DNA of 64,000 bases from JAEXOD01 sp964652025 (lineage in GTDB: Bacteria > Bacteroidota > Ignavibacteria > Ignavibacteriales > Melioribacteraceae): assembly GCA_964652025.1 (NCBI GenBank), contig CAZYZX010000005.1:124001-188000 (forward strand), in the 5' to 3' direction. Within the stretch, counting starts at the first letter, position 1, and each line of letters opens with the position of its first letter. Below the pieces are notes generated by a model. The model had not been told where the DNA came from and searched no databases. It worked only from the letters and a program-made list of their open reading frames with translations. The position numbers and the translations under genes were made by a program. This document shows, piece by piece, positions 36,023-44,641 of the stretch.

Positions 36023-36550
36023 TTGGCAGATAATACAGATTTCTTTCTAATTGCCGAAGCATTCGCTCTTTCTAAATATGAAGGTTATATTACTATAAAA
36101 TCATATTCGGACTACCCGGATAGATTTTTTGACCTGAAGAGTGTTTATATTGATGTTTTCGGACAATTTAAAGAATTTCTTATTGAAGATGTTTTACTTT
36201 CAAAAAACGTAATTAACGTAAAATTCGTTAATTTTAATACAAGCGAAGAAGTACGTTTTTTGATTGGTAAGGAGATATTTGTTAAACCCGGGTTTGAAAT
36301 AAAACTTGGGGAAGATGAGTATTTTATTCATGACCTAATTGGTAGCAGAGTTTTTAAAAATGGTGTGTTCTTTGGAATAATTGAAGATGTTATTTGCTTA
36401 CCTGCAAATGATGTTTATGTTGTTAAAGATACTAACAATAACGAGGTTTTAATTCCTGCGGTTAAAGATTTTATAAAATCTTTTAACCCGAAAGATAAAA
36501 TTATGGAAATAACAGAAAACTTGTACTTTGAGGATGAGAATGAGGATTGA
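36023..36550 (+). CDS. rimM: Ribosome maturation factor RimM
   Basis: 175 residues; binds S19 and helps late 30S subunit maturation. An N-terminal beta-barrel domain is followed by the PRC-barrel-like C domain (DLIGSRVFKNGVFFGIIEDVI, VLIPAVKDFIK in outline). The start is TTG at 36023 (ADNTDFFLIAEA), 10 bases after khpA; the family normally starts about there and no nearer ATG exists. The stop overlaps the trmD start by 11 bases, suggesting translational coupling. Confidence 0.9.
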   Translation: MADNTDFFLIAEAFALSKYEGYITIKSYSDYPDRFFDLKSVYIDVFGQFKEFLIEDVLLSKNVINVKFVNFNTSEEVRFLIGKEIFVKPGFEIKLGEDEYFIHDLIGSRVFKNGVFFGIIEDVICLPANDVYVVKDTNNNEVLIPAVKDFIKSFNPKDKIMEITENLYFEDENED

Positions 36551-37220
36551 TATTATTTCTGCGGTTCCAGATTTGCTTAAAAGTCCTTTAGAGACAAGTA
36601 TTATAAAACGAGCTGTTGATAAAAAGAAAGTTGAGATATATGTTCATAATTTGCGAGATTATACACACGATAAACATAAACAAATAGATGATAAACCTTT
36701 TGCAGGTGGACCGGGAATGCTATTAAAGCCGGAACCTTTTTTTGAATGTATTGAGAAGTTAAAATCTGAAAGAGAATATGAACATATAATTTTTACTACA
36801 CCAGCAGGTGTTAGGTATAATCAAAAAATAGCAAATAAATTTTCATTAGCAAATAACATTATAGTAATAGCGGGGCATTATAAAGGAATTGATGATAGAG
36901 TGCGAGAAGCCTTTGCAACAGATGAAATATCAATTGGTGATTTTGTTCTTAGCGGTGGAGAACTTTTAGCATTAGTAATTGTAGATTCTGTTGTAAGGTT
37001 AATACCTGGTGTGCTAAATGATAGTGAAAGTGCGTTGAATGACTCATTTATGGATGGAGAAATAATAGAAGCACCATATTACACACGCCCTGCAGAGTAT
37101 AGAGGAATGAAAGTGCCAGAGGTTTTACTTTCTGGTAACGAAAAACTTATAAAAGAATGGAAAAATGAGCAATCGCTTATTTTGACTGAAAAGTGGAAAA
37201 ACAAAAATAGATTGGAGTAA
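36540..37220 (+). CDS. trmD: tRNA (guanine-N1-)-methyltransferase TrmD
   Basis: 226 residues; methylates G37 of certain tRNAs with S-adenosylmethionine, preventing frameshifting. The trefoil-knot signatures AGHYKGIDDRVRE and SIGDFVLSGGELLALVIVDSV are present with the catalytic aspartate. Three nested starts lie in TTGAGGATGAGAATGAGG: TTG 36528, ATG 36534, ATG 36540. The last gives MRIDIISAVPDLL, the usual family start, with GAGG 6 bases ahead, so it is chosen. Confidence 0.95.
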   Translation: MRIDIISAVPDLLKSPLETSIIKRAVDKKKVEIYVHNLRDYTHDKHKQIDDKPFAGGPGMLLKPEPFFECIEKLKSEREYEHIIFTTPAGVRYNQKIANKFSLANNIIVIAGHYKGIDDRVREAFATDEISIGDFVLSGGELLALVIVDSVVRLIPGVLNDSESALNDSFMDGEIIEAPYYTRPAEYRGMKVPEVLLSGNEKLIKEWKNEQSLILTEKWKNKNRLE

Positions 37221-37223
37221 ATA

Positions 37224-37571
37224 ATGGACTTAATTAAAGAAATTGTAGCGGAACAACAAAAATCAGATTACCCGGCATTTAAACCCGGAGATAGAATTAG
37301 AGTTCACGTTAGAGTAATTGAAGGTGATAAAGAAAGAATACAGCCTTTTGAAGGTGATGTAATAGCAATTCGTGGTGCTGGTGCTTCTAAAACATTTACT
37401 GTTAGAAAAATTGCAAGTGGTGTTGGTGTAGAAAGAATTTTCCCTTTTAATACTCCTAAAATTGCTAAAATTGAAGTAATACGTGAAGGAAAAGTACGCA
37501 GAGCAAAACTTTATTACTTACGTGGATTATCTGGTAAAGCTGCTCGCATTAAAGACAAAAATCTTAAATAA
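37224..37571 (+). CDS. rplS: 50S ribosomal protein L19
   Basis: 115 residues at the 30S-50S interface. PGDRIRVHVRVIEGDKERIQ and GVGVERIFPFNTPKI in outline are the family signatures, followed by the basic AKLYYLRGLSGKAARIK tail. GGAG lies before the ATG, 3 bases after trmD. A terminator follows, ending the ffh-rplS transcript. Confidence 0.97.
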   Translation: MDLIKEIVAEQQKSDYPAFKPGDRIRVHVRVIEGDKERIQPFEGDVIAIRGAGASKTFTVRKIASGVGVERIFPFNTPKIAKIEVIREGKVRRAKLYYLRGLSGKAARIKDKNLK

Positions 37572-37597
37572 TAGTACTAACTAATATATTAATTTTT

Positions 37598-37621
37598 AAG
37601 CCGCTTATGCGGCTTTTTATT
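37598..37621 (+). terminator. Rho-independent terminator after rplS
   Basis: AAGCCGC, loop TTAT, GCGGCTT then T run. It closes the ribosomal operon just 8 bases before the next start codon. Confidence 0.9.
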
Positions 37622-37628
37622 TTAAAGT

Positions 37629-38390
37629 ATGATAAACATTTTATTACCTAATCTTATTTATGCCAAGATATTTGCAAAACTTATTCCCGATAAATTTGCT
37701 GCAAATATTAAATATAAACAAGCTTCGTTACTAAGCAAGGACTTAGCTAATGAAAGTGCAGATATTGCATTAATTCCTTCGTTTGATTTGCTATCACATC
37801 CAAATTTTTTTATTTCGGAAAGGTATGGTATATCTTGTGATGGTTTATTAAGCACTGCTAATGTTTTTTATAACTCTAATAATAAAGAAATAGAAACTTT
37901 TCACTTATTTGGTGATGTAACTTCTAATGAAGTACTTTTGCCAAAAGTGCTTTTTTTAGAAAAACTATCTAAAAAAGTTAATGTAACACTTTCTAGTACT
38001 GCTCCTATTTTAGGAGAAAAGGATTTTATTATAGTTGGTGACCTTAATTTTAGCGAAGAATATTTTAATAAGGGTGTAAGCTTTGCTGAAGATGTTACAG
38101 AACTAATAAATTTTCCATATGTTAATTATGTTTTAGCTGCAAAAGATGAAAATTTATTGAAAGAGTTTACAGAAGCTATTGAAGATAAAGATACTGATAT
38201 AGAATTAATTTTAGAAGCTACGTTAGATGAATTACAATTATCTAATAATATTAAAACTTTTATAATAGATAACTTTTTTTCTTTATATTTTGAAATTACA
38301 GAAAGTGAACGTTTTGGTTTAGAAGAGATGTTGAAATTACCATATTATAATGGACTTGTTGATGATATGGTAGAATTAAATTTTGTTTAA
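37629..38390 (+). CDS. Divergent MqnA-like (menaquinone biosynthesis family) protein
   Basis: 253 residues with the two-lobed periplasmic-binding-like fold pattern of the MqnA/MqnD family. ADIALIPSFDLL (~44-55), ISCDGLLSTANVF (~70) and DVTELINFPYVNYV (~160) line up with the MqnA blocks (LIPxxE-like, SxDGPxxS-like, LTGLPFVxAxW-like). MqnA (chorismate dehydratase) starts the futalosine route to menaquinone. The key motifs are weakened, so this may be a sub-family with another substrate or a degenerate copy. It has no upstream promoter room apart from the rplS terminator, and a bidirectional terminator follows. Confidence 0.45.
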   Translation: MINILLPNLIYAKIFAKLIPDKFAANIKYKQASLLSKDLANESADIALIPSFDLLSHPNFFISERYGISCDGLLSTANVFYNSNNKEIETFHLFGDVTSNEVLLPKVLFLEKLSKKVNVTLSSTAPILGEKDFIIVGDLNFSEEYFNKGVSFAEDVTELINFPYVNYVLAAKDENLLKEFTEAIEDKDTDIELILEATLDELQLSNNIKTFIIDNFFSLYFEITESERFGLEEMLKLPYYNGLVDDMVELNFV

Positions 38391-38392
38391 TA

Positions 38393-38420
38393 AAAAAGCC
38401 CGATTGCTCGGGCTTTTTTT
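38393..38420. terminator. Bidirectional Rho-independent terminator between the MqnA-like gene and serA
   Basis: AAAAGCCCGA, loop TTGC, TCGGGCTTTT with A and T runs on both sides, so it can stop transcripts from both converging genes. Confidence 0.92.
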
Positions 38421-38425
38421 GTTAA

Positions 38426-39610
38426 TTAAAGTTTTACGTGAAGTACCGAAAGCACATTCGGGTTATGCTCAATAACCTTTAACATTTCTTCAGTAGCAGG
38501 GGTTTTTAATACCAACGAGCAGCAAGCTACTAATCTGTCATCAAAAATTATATTTTGCATTTCTTCAATATTAATATCCCCTTGCTTTAATACGTCTAAA
38601 ACAGAAGCCAAAACGCCTGGTTTATCGTAATGCTTAACAGTTAATTGATAAGGATTTTCTGCAGGTTTAGCAGCATTAACCCAATGTAAAACAGTTCCAG
38701 TATTTTTGTAAGTTAATAATATTTTAACTGTTTCTTCTGCTACAGCATTTTGTGCTTGCTCTGTAGAAGCGCCAATATGGTGCGTTACGTATACATTTGG
38801 TAACCCCTGAAGTTTAGAGCTAACAGCCCCGGCTTTTCCTTCTGGTTCTCCATTAAAAACGTCTAAGCCAACTTTTAGGTTCTTTTCTTTAATAGCTTCA
38901 ATTAATGCATCTTCATCAATCACTTCTGCACGACTTGTATTAATTAAAATAGCTCCCGGTTTTAATAAACCAAGTAGATTTTTGTTAAACATTCCTTTTG
39001 TAGAGGCATTAGCAGGTAAGTGTAAAGAAATAATATCAGCTTTAGGTAGTACTTCTTCTAAATTATCAAATGGGGTTACATTTTCATCTGTAATAGGAAT
39101 TACATCTTTTGCATAAACTTTAATACCAAAAGATAAAGCACGTTTAGCTAATTCTTTTCCAATATTTCCATAGCCAATAATTGCAAGTGTTTTACCGGCT
39201 AAACCTTCTGCTTTAGAGTATTTATCTTTGTTCCAAACTCCATTATTAAAATCAATTACATTATCTGGTATTTTTCTATCCAAAGCAATAATTAAACCCA
39301 TAGCAAGTTCAGCAACCGCAATTGAGTTTTTGCCCGGACAATTTGCCACATAAACGCCTTTTTTGTTAGCAGCTTTTACGTCTATGTTGTTAAAACCAGC
39401 GCCAGCACGAACAACTAAATTAAGTGTGTTAGAGTTCATAATAGCATCTGCATTAACTTTAGTAGAGCGAACTACAATAGTATCTACTTGATTAGAATAT
39501 TTTGGGATATCATTTTCACCTAACTTAGGTTCATAAATTACTTCGATATCATTTTCCTTAAGCTTATTGATATAAAACTCTGGGAATTTGTCTGCAATTA
39601 AAACTTTCAT
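38426..39610 (-). CDS. serA: D-3-phosphoglycerate dehydrogenase
   Basis: 394 residues; oxidises 3-phosphoglycerate to phosphohydroxypyruvate, the first committed step to serine. NAD-binding motif GYGNIGKELA; catalytic arginine in TSRAEVID, glutamate in NGEPEGKAG and histidine in THHIGAST. A C-terminal ACT domain (~residues 320-394) suggests feedback by serine or another amino acid. GAGGTT lies before the ATG. It is the last gene of the add-hutU-serA minus-strand group, 17 bases after hutU. Close relatives can use other 2-hydroxyacids, but this is the best match. Confidence 0.9.
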   Translation of the reverse strand: MKVLIADKFPEFYINKLKENDIEVIYEPKLGENDIPKYSNQVDTIVVRSTKVNADAIMNSNTLNLVVRAGAGFNNIDVKAANKKGVYVANCPGKNSIAVAELAMGLIIALDRKIPDNVIDFNNGVWNKDKYSKAEGLAGKTLAIIGYGNIGKELAKRALSFGIKVYAKDVIPITDENVTPFDNLEEVLPKADIISLHLPANASTKGMFNKNLLGLLKPGAILINTSRAEVIDEDALIEAIKEKNLKVGLDVFNGEPEGKAGAVSSKLQGLPNVYVTHHIGASTEQAQNAVAEETVKILLTYKNTGTVLHWVNAAKPAENPYQLTVKHYDKPGVLASVLDVLKQGDINIEEMQNIIFDDRLVACCSLVLKTPATEEMLKVIEHNPNVLSVLHVKL

Positions 39611-39627
39611 GTTAACCTCGTTAATAG

Positions 39628-41283
39628 TTATAAATTAAGCATAGGGATATTAATATTGAATTTTTTAGCATTATTAATAGCACGTTCATAACCGGCATCA
39701 GCATGTCTAATAATACCCATGCCAGGGTCATAGGTCAAAACGCGTTGCAATCTTGCTTCAGCTTCTTTCGAGCCATCTGCAACAACAACCATGCCTGCGT
39801 GTATAGATTTACCAATACCAACGCCGCCCCCATGGTGAACGCTAACCCAACTAGCACCTCCAATGGCATTAAGTAATGCATTAAGGATGGGCCAATCTGC
39901 AATAGCATCGCTGCCATCAATCATTCCTTCTGTTTCTCTATAAGGAGAAGCAACAGAGCCGCAATCTAAATGGTCTCTTCCAATAACAATAGGAGCTTTA
40001 ACTTTACCTTCTGCAACAAGTTTATTAAAAATTAATCCCATTTTAGCTCTATCGCCATAACCAAGCCAGCAAATTCTAGCAGGTAAACCTTGAAAACTTA
40101 CTTTTTCCTTAGCCATAGTAATCCAACGGGCTAAAGCTTTATCTTGGGGGAAAGTATCTAAAACAGCTTGGTCTGTAACATAAATATCGTTTGGGTCTCC
40201 AGAAAGGGCAGCCCAACGGAAAGGACCTTTACCATCGCAGAATAGCGGACGGATATACTCGGGCACAAAACCGGGTATATCGAAAGCATTTTCAACTCCG
40301 TTTTCTTTAGCTTCACCGCGTATATTATTGCCATAATCAAAAGTAATTGCACCTAATTTTTGCATTTCTAACATTGCTTTAAGGTGCACAACAATTGTTT
40401 CTTTAGCTTTTTTAATGTAAGTTTCTGGGTCAGTTTTTCTTAAATTGAAAGCTTCTTCTAAGGTGTACCCCATAGGCACATAACCGTTAAGTGTATCGTG
40501 AGCGCTTGTTTGGTCTGTAAGTACATCGGGAATTATTCCGCGCCTTAAAATTTCGGGTAAAACTTCTCCTGCATTACCAATTAAACCAACGGAAATAGCT
40601 TGCTTATTAGCTTTAGCTTTAAGTACAATATCTAAAGCTTCGTCTAAATTATCAGTCATTAAATCAATATACTTAGTATCAAGTCTTTTTTGAATTCGAG
40701 TTTTATCAACATCGATACCTAAAAAAGCAGCGCCATTCATAGTTGCGGCAAGAGGTTGAGCGCCACCCATACCACCTAATCCGGCGGTAAGTAAAAATTT
40801 ACCTGATAAAGTTCCATCAAAGTGCTGCCTTGCACACTCTGCAAAAGTTTCATAAGTACCTTGTAAAATACCTTGAGTACCAATATAAATCCAGCTGCCA
40901 GCTGTCATTTGTCCATACATAGTAAGTCCTAAAGCATCAAGGCGCCTAAACTCATCCCAAGTTGCCCAGTCGGGCACTAACATAGAGTTGGCGATAATAA
41001 CTTTTGGAGCATCGGTATGGGTTTTAAATACGCCTACAGGTTTACCAGATTGAATTAGCAACGTTTCATCATTATTTAATTGTTTTAAGGTTTTAATAAT
41101 TGCTTCAAAGCTTTCTTTATTACGAGCAGCTTTTCCGTAACCACCATAAACAATTAATTCTTCTGGTTTTTCTGCCACTTCAGCGTCTAAGTTATTCATT
41201 AACATTCTAAGTGCGGCTTCTTGTATCCAGCCTTTACAACTAAGTTCTGTGCCACGTGGGGCTTTAATTGTTTTTAAGTCCAT
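39628..41283 (-). CDS. hutU: Urocanate hydratase
   Basis: 551 residues; converts urocanate to 4-imidazolone-5-propionate in histidine breakdown, using a tightly bound NAD+. The NAD region LLTAGLGGMGGAQP and the C-terminal PARICWLGYGDRAKMG are the family marks and the length is normal. It starts 2 bases after the 111-residue gene, in the same operon as an adenosine deaminase. Histidine ammonia-lyase, imidazolonepropionase and the later step are not in the window, so the pathway context must be found elsewhere. Confidence 0.97.
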   Translation of the reverse strand: MDLKTIKAPRGTELSCKGWIQEAALRMLMNNLDAEVAEKPEELIVYGGYGKAARNKESFEAIIKTLKQLNNDETLLIQSGKPVGVFKTHTDAPKVIIANSMLVPDWATWDEFRRLDALGLTMYGQMTAGSWIYIGTQGILQGTYETFAECARQHFDGTLSGKFLLTAGLGGMGGAQPLAATMNGAAFLGIDVDKTRIQKRLDTKYIDLMTDNLDEALDIVLKAKANKQAISVGLIGNAGEVLPEILRRGIIPDVLTDQTSAHDTLNGYVPMGYTLEEAFNLRKTDPETYIKKAKETIVVHLKAMLEMQKLGAITFDYGNNIRGEAKENGVENAFDIPGFVPEYIRPLFCDGKGPFRWAALSGDPNDIYVTDQAVLDTFPQDKALARWITMAKEKVSFQGLPARICWLGYGDRAKMGLIFNKLVAEGKVKAPIVIGRDHLDCGSVASPYRETEGMIDGSDAIADWPILNALLNAIGGASWVSVHHGGGVGIGKSIHAGMVVVADGSKEAEARLQRVLTYDPGMGIIRHADAGYERAINNAKKFNINIPMLNL

Positions 41284-41285
41284 AG

Positions 41286-41621
41286 TTATTCTTCAAAATG
41301 TTTTAAAAGTGATTTGTAGTTTATAAGCAATGGTTTATAAATCCATCTTTTAAAGAACCAACTTTTTTTAATCTGTTCTTCTAAATGTTTTACATTAGCA
41401 GTTAAAGTGTTTTTAAGTCTATCTATTTCTGCTTTAGTAAGTTTAACATTTTCGGAATTAGTTCTTAATTTTTCTGCAATAGATTCAAAGTATTTTAATT
41501 CTACAGCATATTTAGGGTCTGCTTGAAGTTGTTTAATAGATTGATTACAAATTGTTAATAAAATTTTAGTCTCATTTTTATCGAAATTAAAAAAGTAATT
41601 TTTGAAAAGAGGTTTAGCCAT
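41286..41621 (-). CDS. Hypothetical protein of 111 residues between add and hutU
   Basis: No family recognised. It is mostly alpha-helical, rich in K, L and N, with a probable coiled coil in the middle (residues ~45-85) and a basic C-terminus (KKSWFFKRWIYKPLL). There is no signal peptide or membrane helix. AAGGTG lies before the ATG. It begins 4 bases after add and ends 2 bases before hutU, so it is co-translated with both; a regulatory or accessory part in the operon is the natural guess, not shown by sequence. Confidence 0.6.
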   Translation of the reverse strand: MAKPLFKNYFFNFDKNETKILLTICNQSIKQLQADPKYAVELKYFESIAEKLRTNSENVKLTKAEIDRLKNTLTANVKHLEEQIKKSWFFKRWIYKPLLINYKSLLKHFEE

Positions 41622-41625
41622 AATA

Positions 41626-42714
41626 TTACACCTTTAATGATAACAATTTTTCTCTAATTTTTTGAAAACCGGGTTTAATTACATTGTAAATGTAATGAAG
41701 TCTTTCTTTATGTGGTAAGAAAGACGATTTCATAGCATTAATATTAAGCTTTTCAATATCATCAAAGTTCACATCAAAATATTTACTTGCAATAAGATAT
41801 TCATCGGTTAAAGTAGTGTTACTCATAAGTCTATCGTCTGTATTAAGGAATACTCTAAATCCTTGTTTAAAGAAATGGATAAACGGATGGTTTTCTAATT
41901 TATCTATGGCACCAGTATGAACGTTGCTAAGCAAGCAAATTTCTAAAGGAACTCGTTTATCTAAAATATATTGAGCTAAAGGACCTAAAGCAACAACATT
42001 TTTATCTTTATCAAGAACAAAGTCTTCTATTAAACGAGTAGCGTGTCCAATTCTATGTGCGCCACAAATTTGAATAGCTTGCCAAATAGATTCTTTACCA
42101 AAAGCTTCTCCAGCATGAATGGTAATATTAAAATTTTCTCTTTTGATAAAGGAAAAAGCTTCTATATGTTTTTTAGGAGGGTAGCCACCTTCTTCACCGG
42201 CAAGGTCGAAACCAACTACACCCTGATTTCTATAATTAACGGCAAGTTCAGCAATTTCTAAAGTGTTTTGCATATTACGCATGCCGCATAAAATTAAGCC
42301 ATAGCCAACACCAAAATCTTTTTTGCCACGCTCTAAACCAGTTAAAACGGCGTTAATAACGTCATCGTAATACATGTTTTTATTTGTATGAAAAACGGGT
42401 GCAAAACGAGTTTCTACATAGCAAACGCCATCTTTGTGCATGTCTTCAATCATTTCGTAAGCAACTCTTTCTAAAGCTTCTTTAGTAGACATAACTGCGC
42501 AAGTATGTTCAAAACCTTGAAGATACTCTACGAGATTTCCTTTGTTTGCACCTCTAAAAAACCATTCTGCAAGTTCTCCAGCATCACTAGTTGGAAGCTT
42601 TTTATACTTTTGTTCTTTAGCTAAGTCAATAATAGTTTGTGGGCGCAATCCACCATCTAAATGGTCATGAAGTTGTACTTTTGGAACGGCATTAATTATT
42701 TCTTTAGTATTCAT
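41626..42714 (-). CDS. add: Adenosine deaminase family protein
   Basis: 362 residues, a TIM-barrel metal hydrolase expected to turn adenosine into inosine. Zinc ligands: HDHLDGGL at the N-terminus, HAGEAFGKES with the catalytic glutamate, the histidine in HRIGHATR, and the aspartate pair in FLNTDDRLMSNTTLTDE, all as in the adenosine deaminase branch rather than adenine or AMP deaminases. GAGGAAAA lies before the ATG. It is the first gene of the minus-strand group; a candidate promoter lies at 42736-42766. Its pairing with hutU is unusual. Confidence 0.88.
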   Translation of the reverse strand: MNTKEIINAVPKVQLHDHLDGGLRPQTIIDLAKEQKYKKLPTSDAGELAEWFFRGANKGNLVEYLQGFEHTCAVMSTKEALERVAYEMIEDMHKDGVCYVETRFAPVFHTNKNMYYDDVINAVLTGLERGKKDFGVGYGLILCGMRNMQNTLEIAELAVNYRNQGVVGFDLAGEEGGYPPKKHIEAFSFIKRENFNITIHAGEAFGKESIWQAIQICGAHRIGHATRLIEDFVLDKDKNVVALGPLAQYILDKRVPLEICLLSNVHTGAIDKLENHPFIHFFKQGFRVFLNTDDRLMSNTTLTDEYLIASKYFDVNFDDIEKLNINAMKSSFLPHKERLHYIYNVIKPGFQKIREKLLSLKV

Positions 42715-42735
42715 AATATTTTCCTCTTTTAAGTT

Positions 42736-42766
42736 TAAAAATATCTCTTTAATTTCATAAAAGCAA
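42736..42766 (-). promoter_or_regulatory. Candidate promoter for the add operon
   Basis: On the minus strand, TTG (complement of 42764-42766), 20 bases, then TATTTTTA (complement of 42736-42743), 7 of 8 to the TAnnTTTG box. The leader would be about 15 bases and includes the GAGGAAAA ribosome site. Confidence 0.4.
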
Positions 42767-42995
42767 TATAATTAAAAACTTTAAATAGATTTTTTGATTT
42801 GAAATTAGGCTAATTATTAATTTAACTAACTTATTAAAAAATAATAATTTATGGCAATTAGGATAAGTATTGCATATTTATAAATTTAGTTGAATATATC
42901 CCTATTAATTTAATATAAAAATGATTTGAAAATTTATTAATTGCAATTAAGTGTTAACTTTAATAAGTTAGTAAGTTAAAAAATAATCTATTGAT

Positions 42996-43313
42996 ATGAG
43001 AAAATTATTATATACAGTAATGTTATCTATTATATTTTGGGGGTTTAGTTGTTCATCGGATAATGTAAATGCAGCTAAAAGATACATAGAAACAAAAAAT
43101 TTTAATAAGGCAGAGGAATATTTACAAAAAGAAATAGAAATGAACCCTTATGCAGATGAAGGGTATTATTTATTAGGTTATTTAAGGGCAGAAGAAGGGA
43201 AGTATAAAGAGATGGAAGAAATGTTTAATAAATCTTTACAAATAAGTAATAGATTTGAGAAAAAAATAGAGGAAGCAAGAAAATTTTATAGCTTAAAAGA
43301 AATTAAAAAATAA
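42996..43313 (+). CDS. Small TPR lipoprotein
   Basis: 105 residues. The N-terminal hydrophobic stretch (LLYTVMLSIIFWGFSC) ends in a cysteine (residue 19) followed by SSD, so it is a probable lipoprotein, though the lipobox (WGFSC) is loose. The rest is a two-repeat TPR segment (AKRYIETKNFNKAEEYLQKEIEMNP, GYYLLGYLRAEEGKYKEMEEMFNKSL in outline). It resembles the N-terminal half of the following 387-residue TPR protein. No ribosome site is visible. Probable envelope scaffold; function unknown. Confidence 0.7.
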   Translation: MRKLLYTVMLSIIFWGFSCSSDNVNAAKRYIETKNFNKAEEYLQKEIEMNPYADEGYYLLGYLRAEEGKYKEMEEMFNKSLQISNRFEKKIEEARKFYSLKEIKK

Positions 43314-43338
43314 GATAATTTATATATAAAATAATAAC

Positions 43339-43369
43339 TTGCTAAATTTAAAATAAATAATTATTTTTC
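43339..43369 (+). promoter_or_regulatory. Candidate promoter for the 387-residue TPR protein
   Basis: TTG at 43339-43341, 20 bases, then TATTTTTC (43362-43369), 7 of 8 to TAnnTTTG. The leader would be ~30 bases with GGAG 6 bases before the ATG. Confidence 0.35.
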
Positions 43370-43406
43370 TTTACTTAATTTATTTTTATTTAAAATTGGA
43401 GAACAG

Positions 43407-44570
43407 ATGAATCGTTTTATTATTAGCTTTTTAGGCGCTTTAACCATAATGTTATTTGTTGCAGCAAAATGCAACCCACCTAAAATTGAAAGCGCATTAG
43501 TAGCAATGCAAAGACAAGATTATGTTGAAGCTGAAAAGAAATTAGAAGAACATTTAAAGCAAGACCCAAATAATGAATATGCTTACTTTTTATTAGGTGA
43601 AGTTTATAGAAGTAAGGGTGATGTTGAAAAGATGGTAGAAAACTATAACAAATCCCTTAAATTAGGAAATACCTATGAAAAAGAAATAAAAGTTAACAAG
43701 TTAGTTACTTGGGGAAACAAGTTTAATGAAGCTGTAAATAATTACTACAATCGTGGTATAAAAATAGCAAGCCCAGATACCGCAAAAATGTATTTTAAGA
43801 AAGCTGCAGATATTTTAAAATTAGCTATCATATGTGAACCTGATAGTGCGGCAACATATGATGTATTATCTGCTGCATTAATGAATGCGGGTGAATATGA
43901 TGAAGCAACAATAGTATTAGAAACACAAAGAAAAATTAACCCAGATGCTGCAACTTATGTACGTTTAGGTAATTTATATATGCGTAAAGCTAGTGAAAGC
44001 ATGTATAACTTTGATAATACCAAGAATAAAAAAGATAGCTTAGAAGCTATGGAATATTATAATAAAACAGTTGAAGTTTTAGAAGAAGGGAAAGCAAAAT
44101 ATCCTAATGAAGGTGATATATTTACTTTATTAGCAGATGCCTATATTAAATCTAATCGTGAAAAAGAAGCAATGAGTAGTGTTGCTGAGCTTGTTGCAAA
44201 AGATCCTGCTAACAAATACTATAGATTTACATACGGAATTTTATTATTACGCGCTGGTGAGATGGAAAAATCTGTAAATGAATTAAAGGCAGCAATAGAA
44301 TTTGATCCAGAATTTAAGGAAGCTATTTATTACTTAGCACGTGCTTACGTAAACTGGGGTGTTGTAATTAGAGAACAAGCAGAAGCTGAAGGTAAACAAG
44401 ACCAATCTTACACTGAAAAATTCAAATTAGCATTACCATACTTAGAAAAAACTGGTGAACTATCCCCAGATGATGCAGAAGTTTGGGAGCTTTTAGGTAA
44501 AGTTTATGCAAACTTAGGAATGGCAGAAGAAAGTAAAAAAGCTTTTGAAAAAGCTGATTTATTAAGATAA
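43407..44570 (+). CDS. Exported TPR-repeat protein
   Basis: 387 residues with a signal/lipoprotein leader (FIISFLGALTIMLFVAAKC, cysteine at 22, then NPP). About eight TPR motifs follow, for example EAEKKLEEHLKQDP and GMAEESKKAFEKADLL. A charged stretch lies near residues 210-225. TPR proteins of this kind are protein-binding scaffolds; in this phylum they occur among gliding and secretion genes, but no specific role can be read here. It shares its opening repeat with the short gene before it, suggesting a partial duplication. A strong terminator follows. Confidence 0.8.
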   Translation: MNRFIISFLGALTIMLFVAAKCNPPKIESALVAMQRQDYVEAEKKLEEHLKQDPNNEYAYFLLGEVYRSKGDVEKMVENYNKSLKLGNTYEKEIKVNKLVTWGNKFNEAVNNYYNRGIKIASPDTAKMYFKKAADILKLAIICEPDSAATYDVLSAALMNAGEYDEATIVLETQRKINPDAATYVRLGNLYMRKASESMYNFDNTKNKKDSLEAMEYYNKTVEVLEEGKAKYPNEGDIFTLLADAYIKSNREKEAMSSVAELVAKDPANKYYRFTYGILLLRAGEMEKSVNELKAAIEFDPEFKEAIYYLARAYVNWGVVIREQAEAEGKQDQSYTEKFKLALPYLEKTGELSPDDAEVWELLGKVYANLGMAEESKKAFEKADLLR

Positions 44571-44591
44571 AAAACATTAAATTTAATTTAC

Positions 44592-44629
44592 TGCCCACAA
44601 TTTATTTATTTAAGTTGTGGGCATTTTTA
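44592..44629 (+). terminator. Rho-independent terminator between the TPR and DUF3467 genes
   Basis: TGCCCACAA and TTGTGGGCA form a 9-bp stem (loop ~14 bases) followed by a T run. The AGGAGG of the next gene begins only three bases after the T run. Confidence 0.85.
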
Positions 44630-44641
44630 TTAGGAGGATAT

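Noticed and set aside
39628..41283. hutU as a pseudogene because the rest of the hut pathway is missing nearby
   Set aside because: Full length, intact signature motifs and tight operon spacing argue for a working gene.
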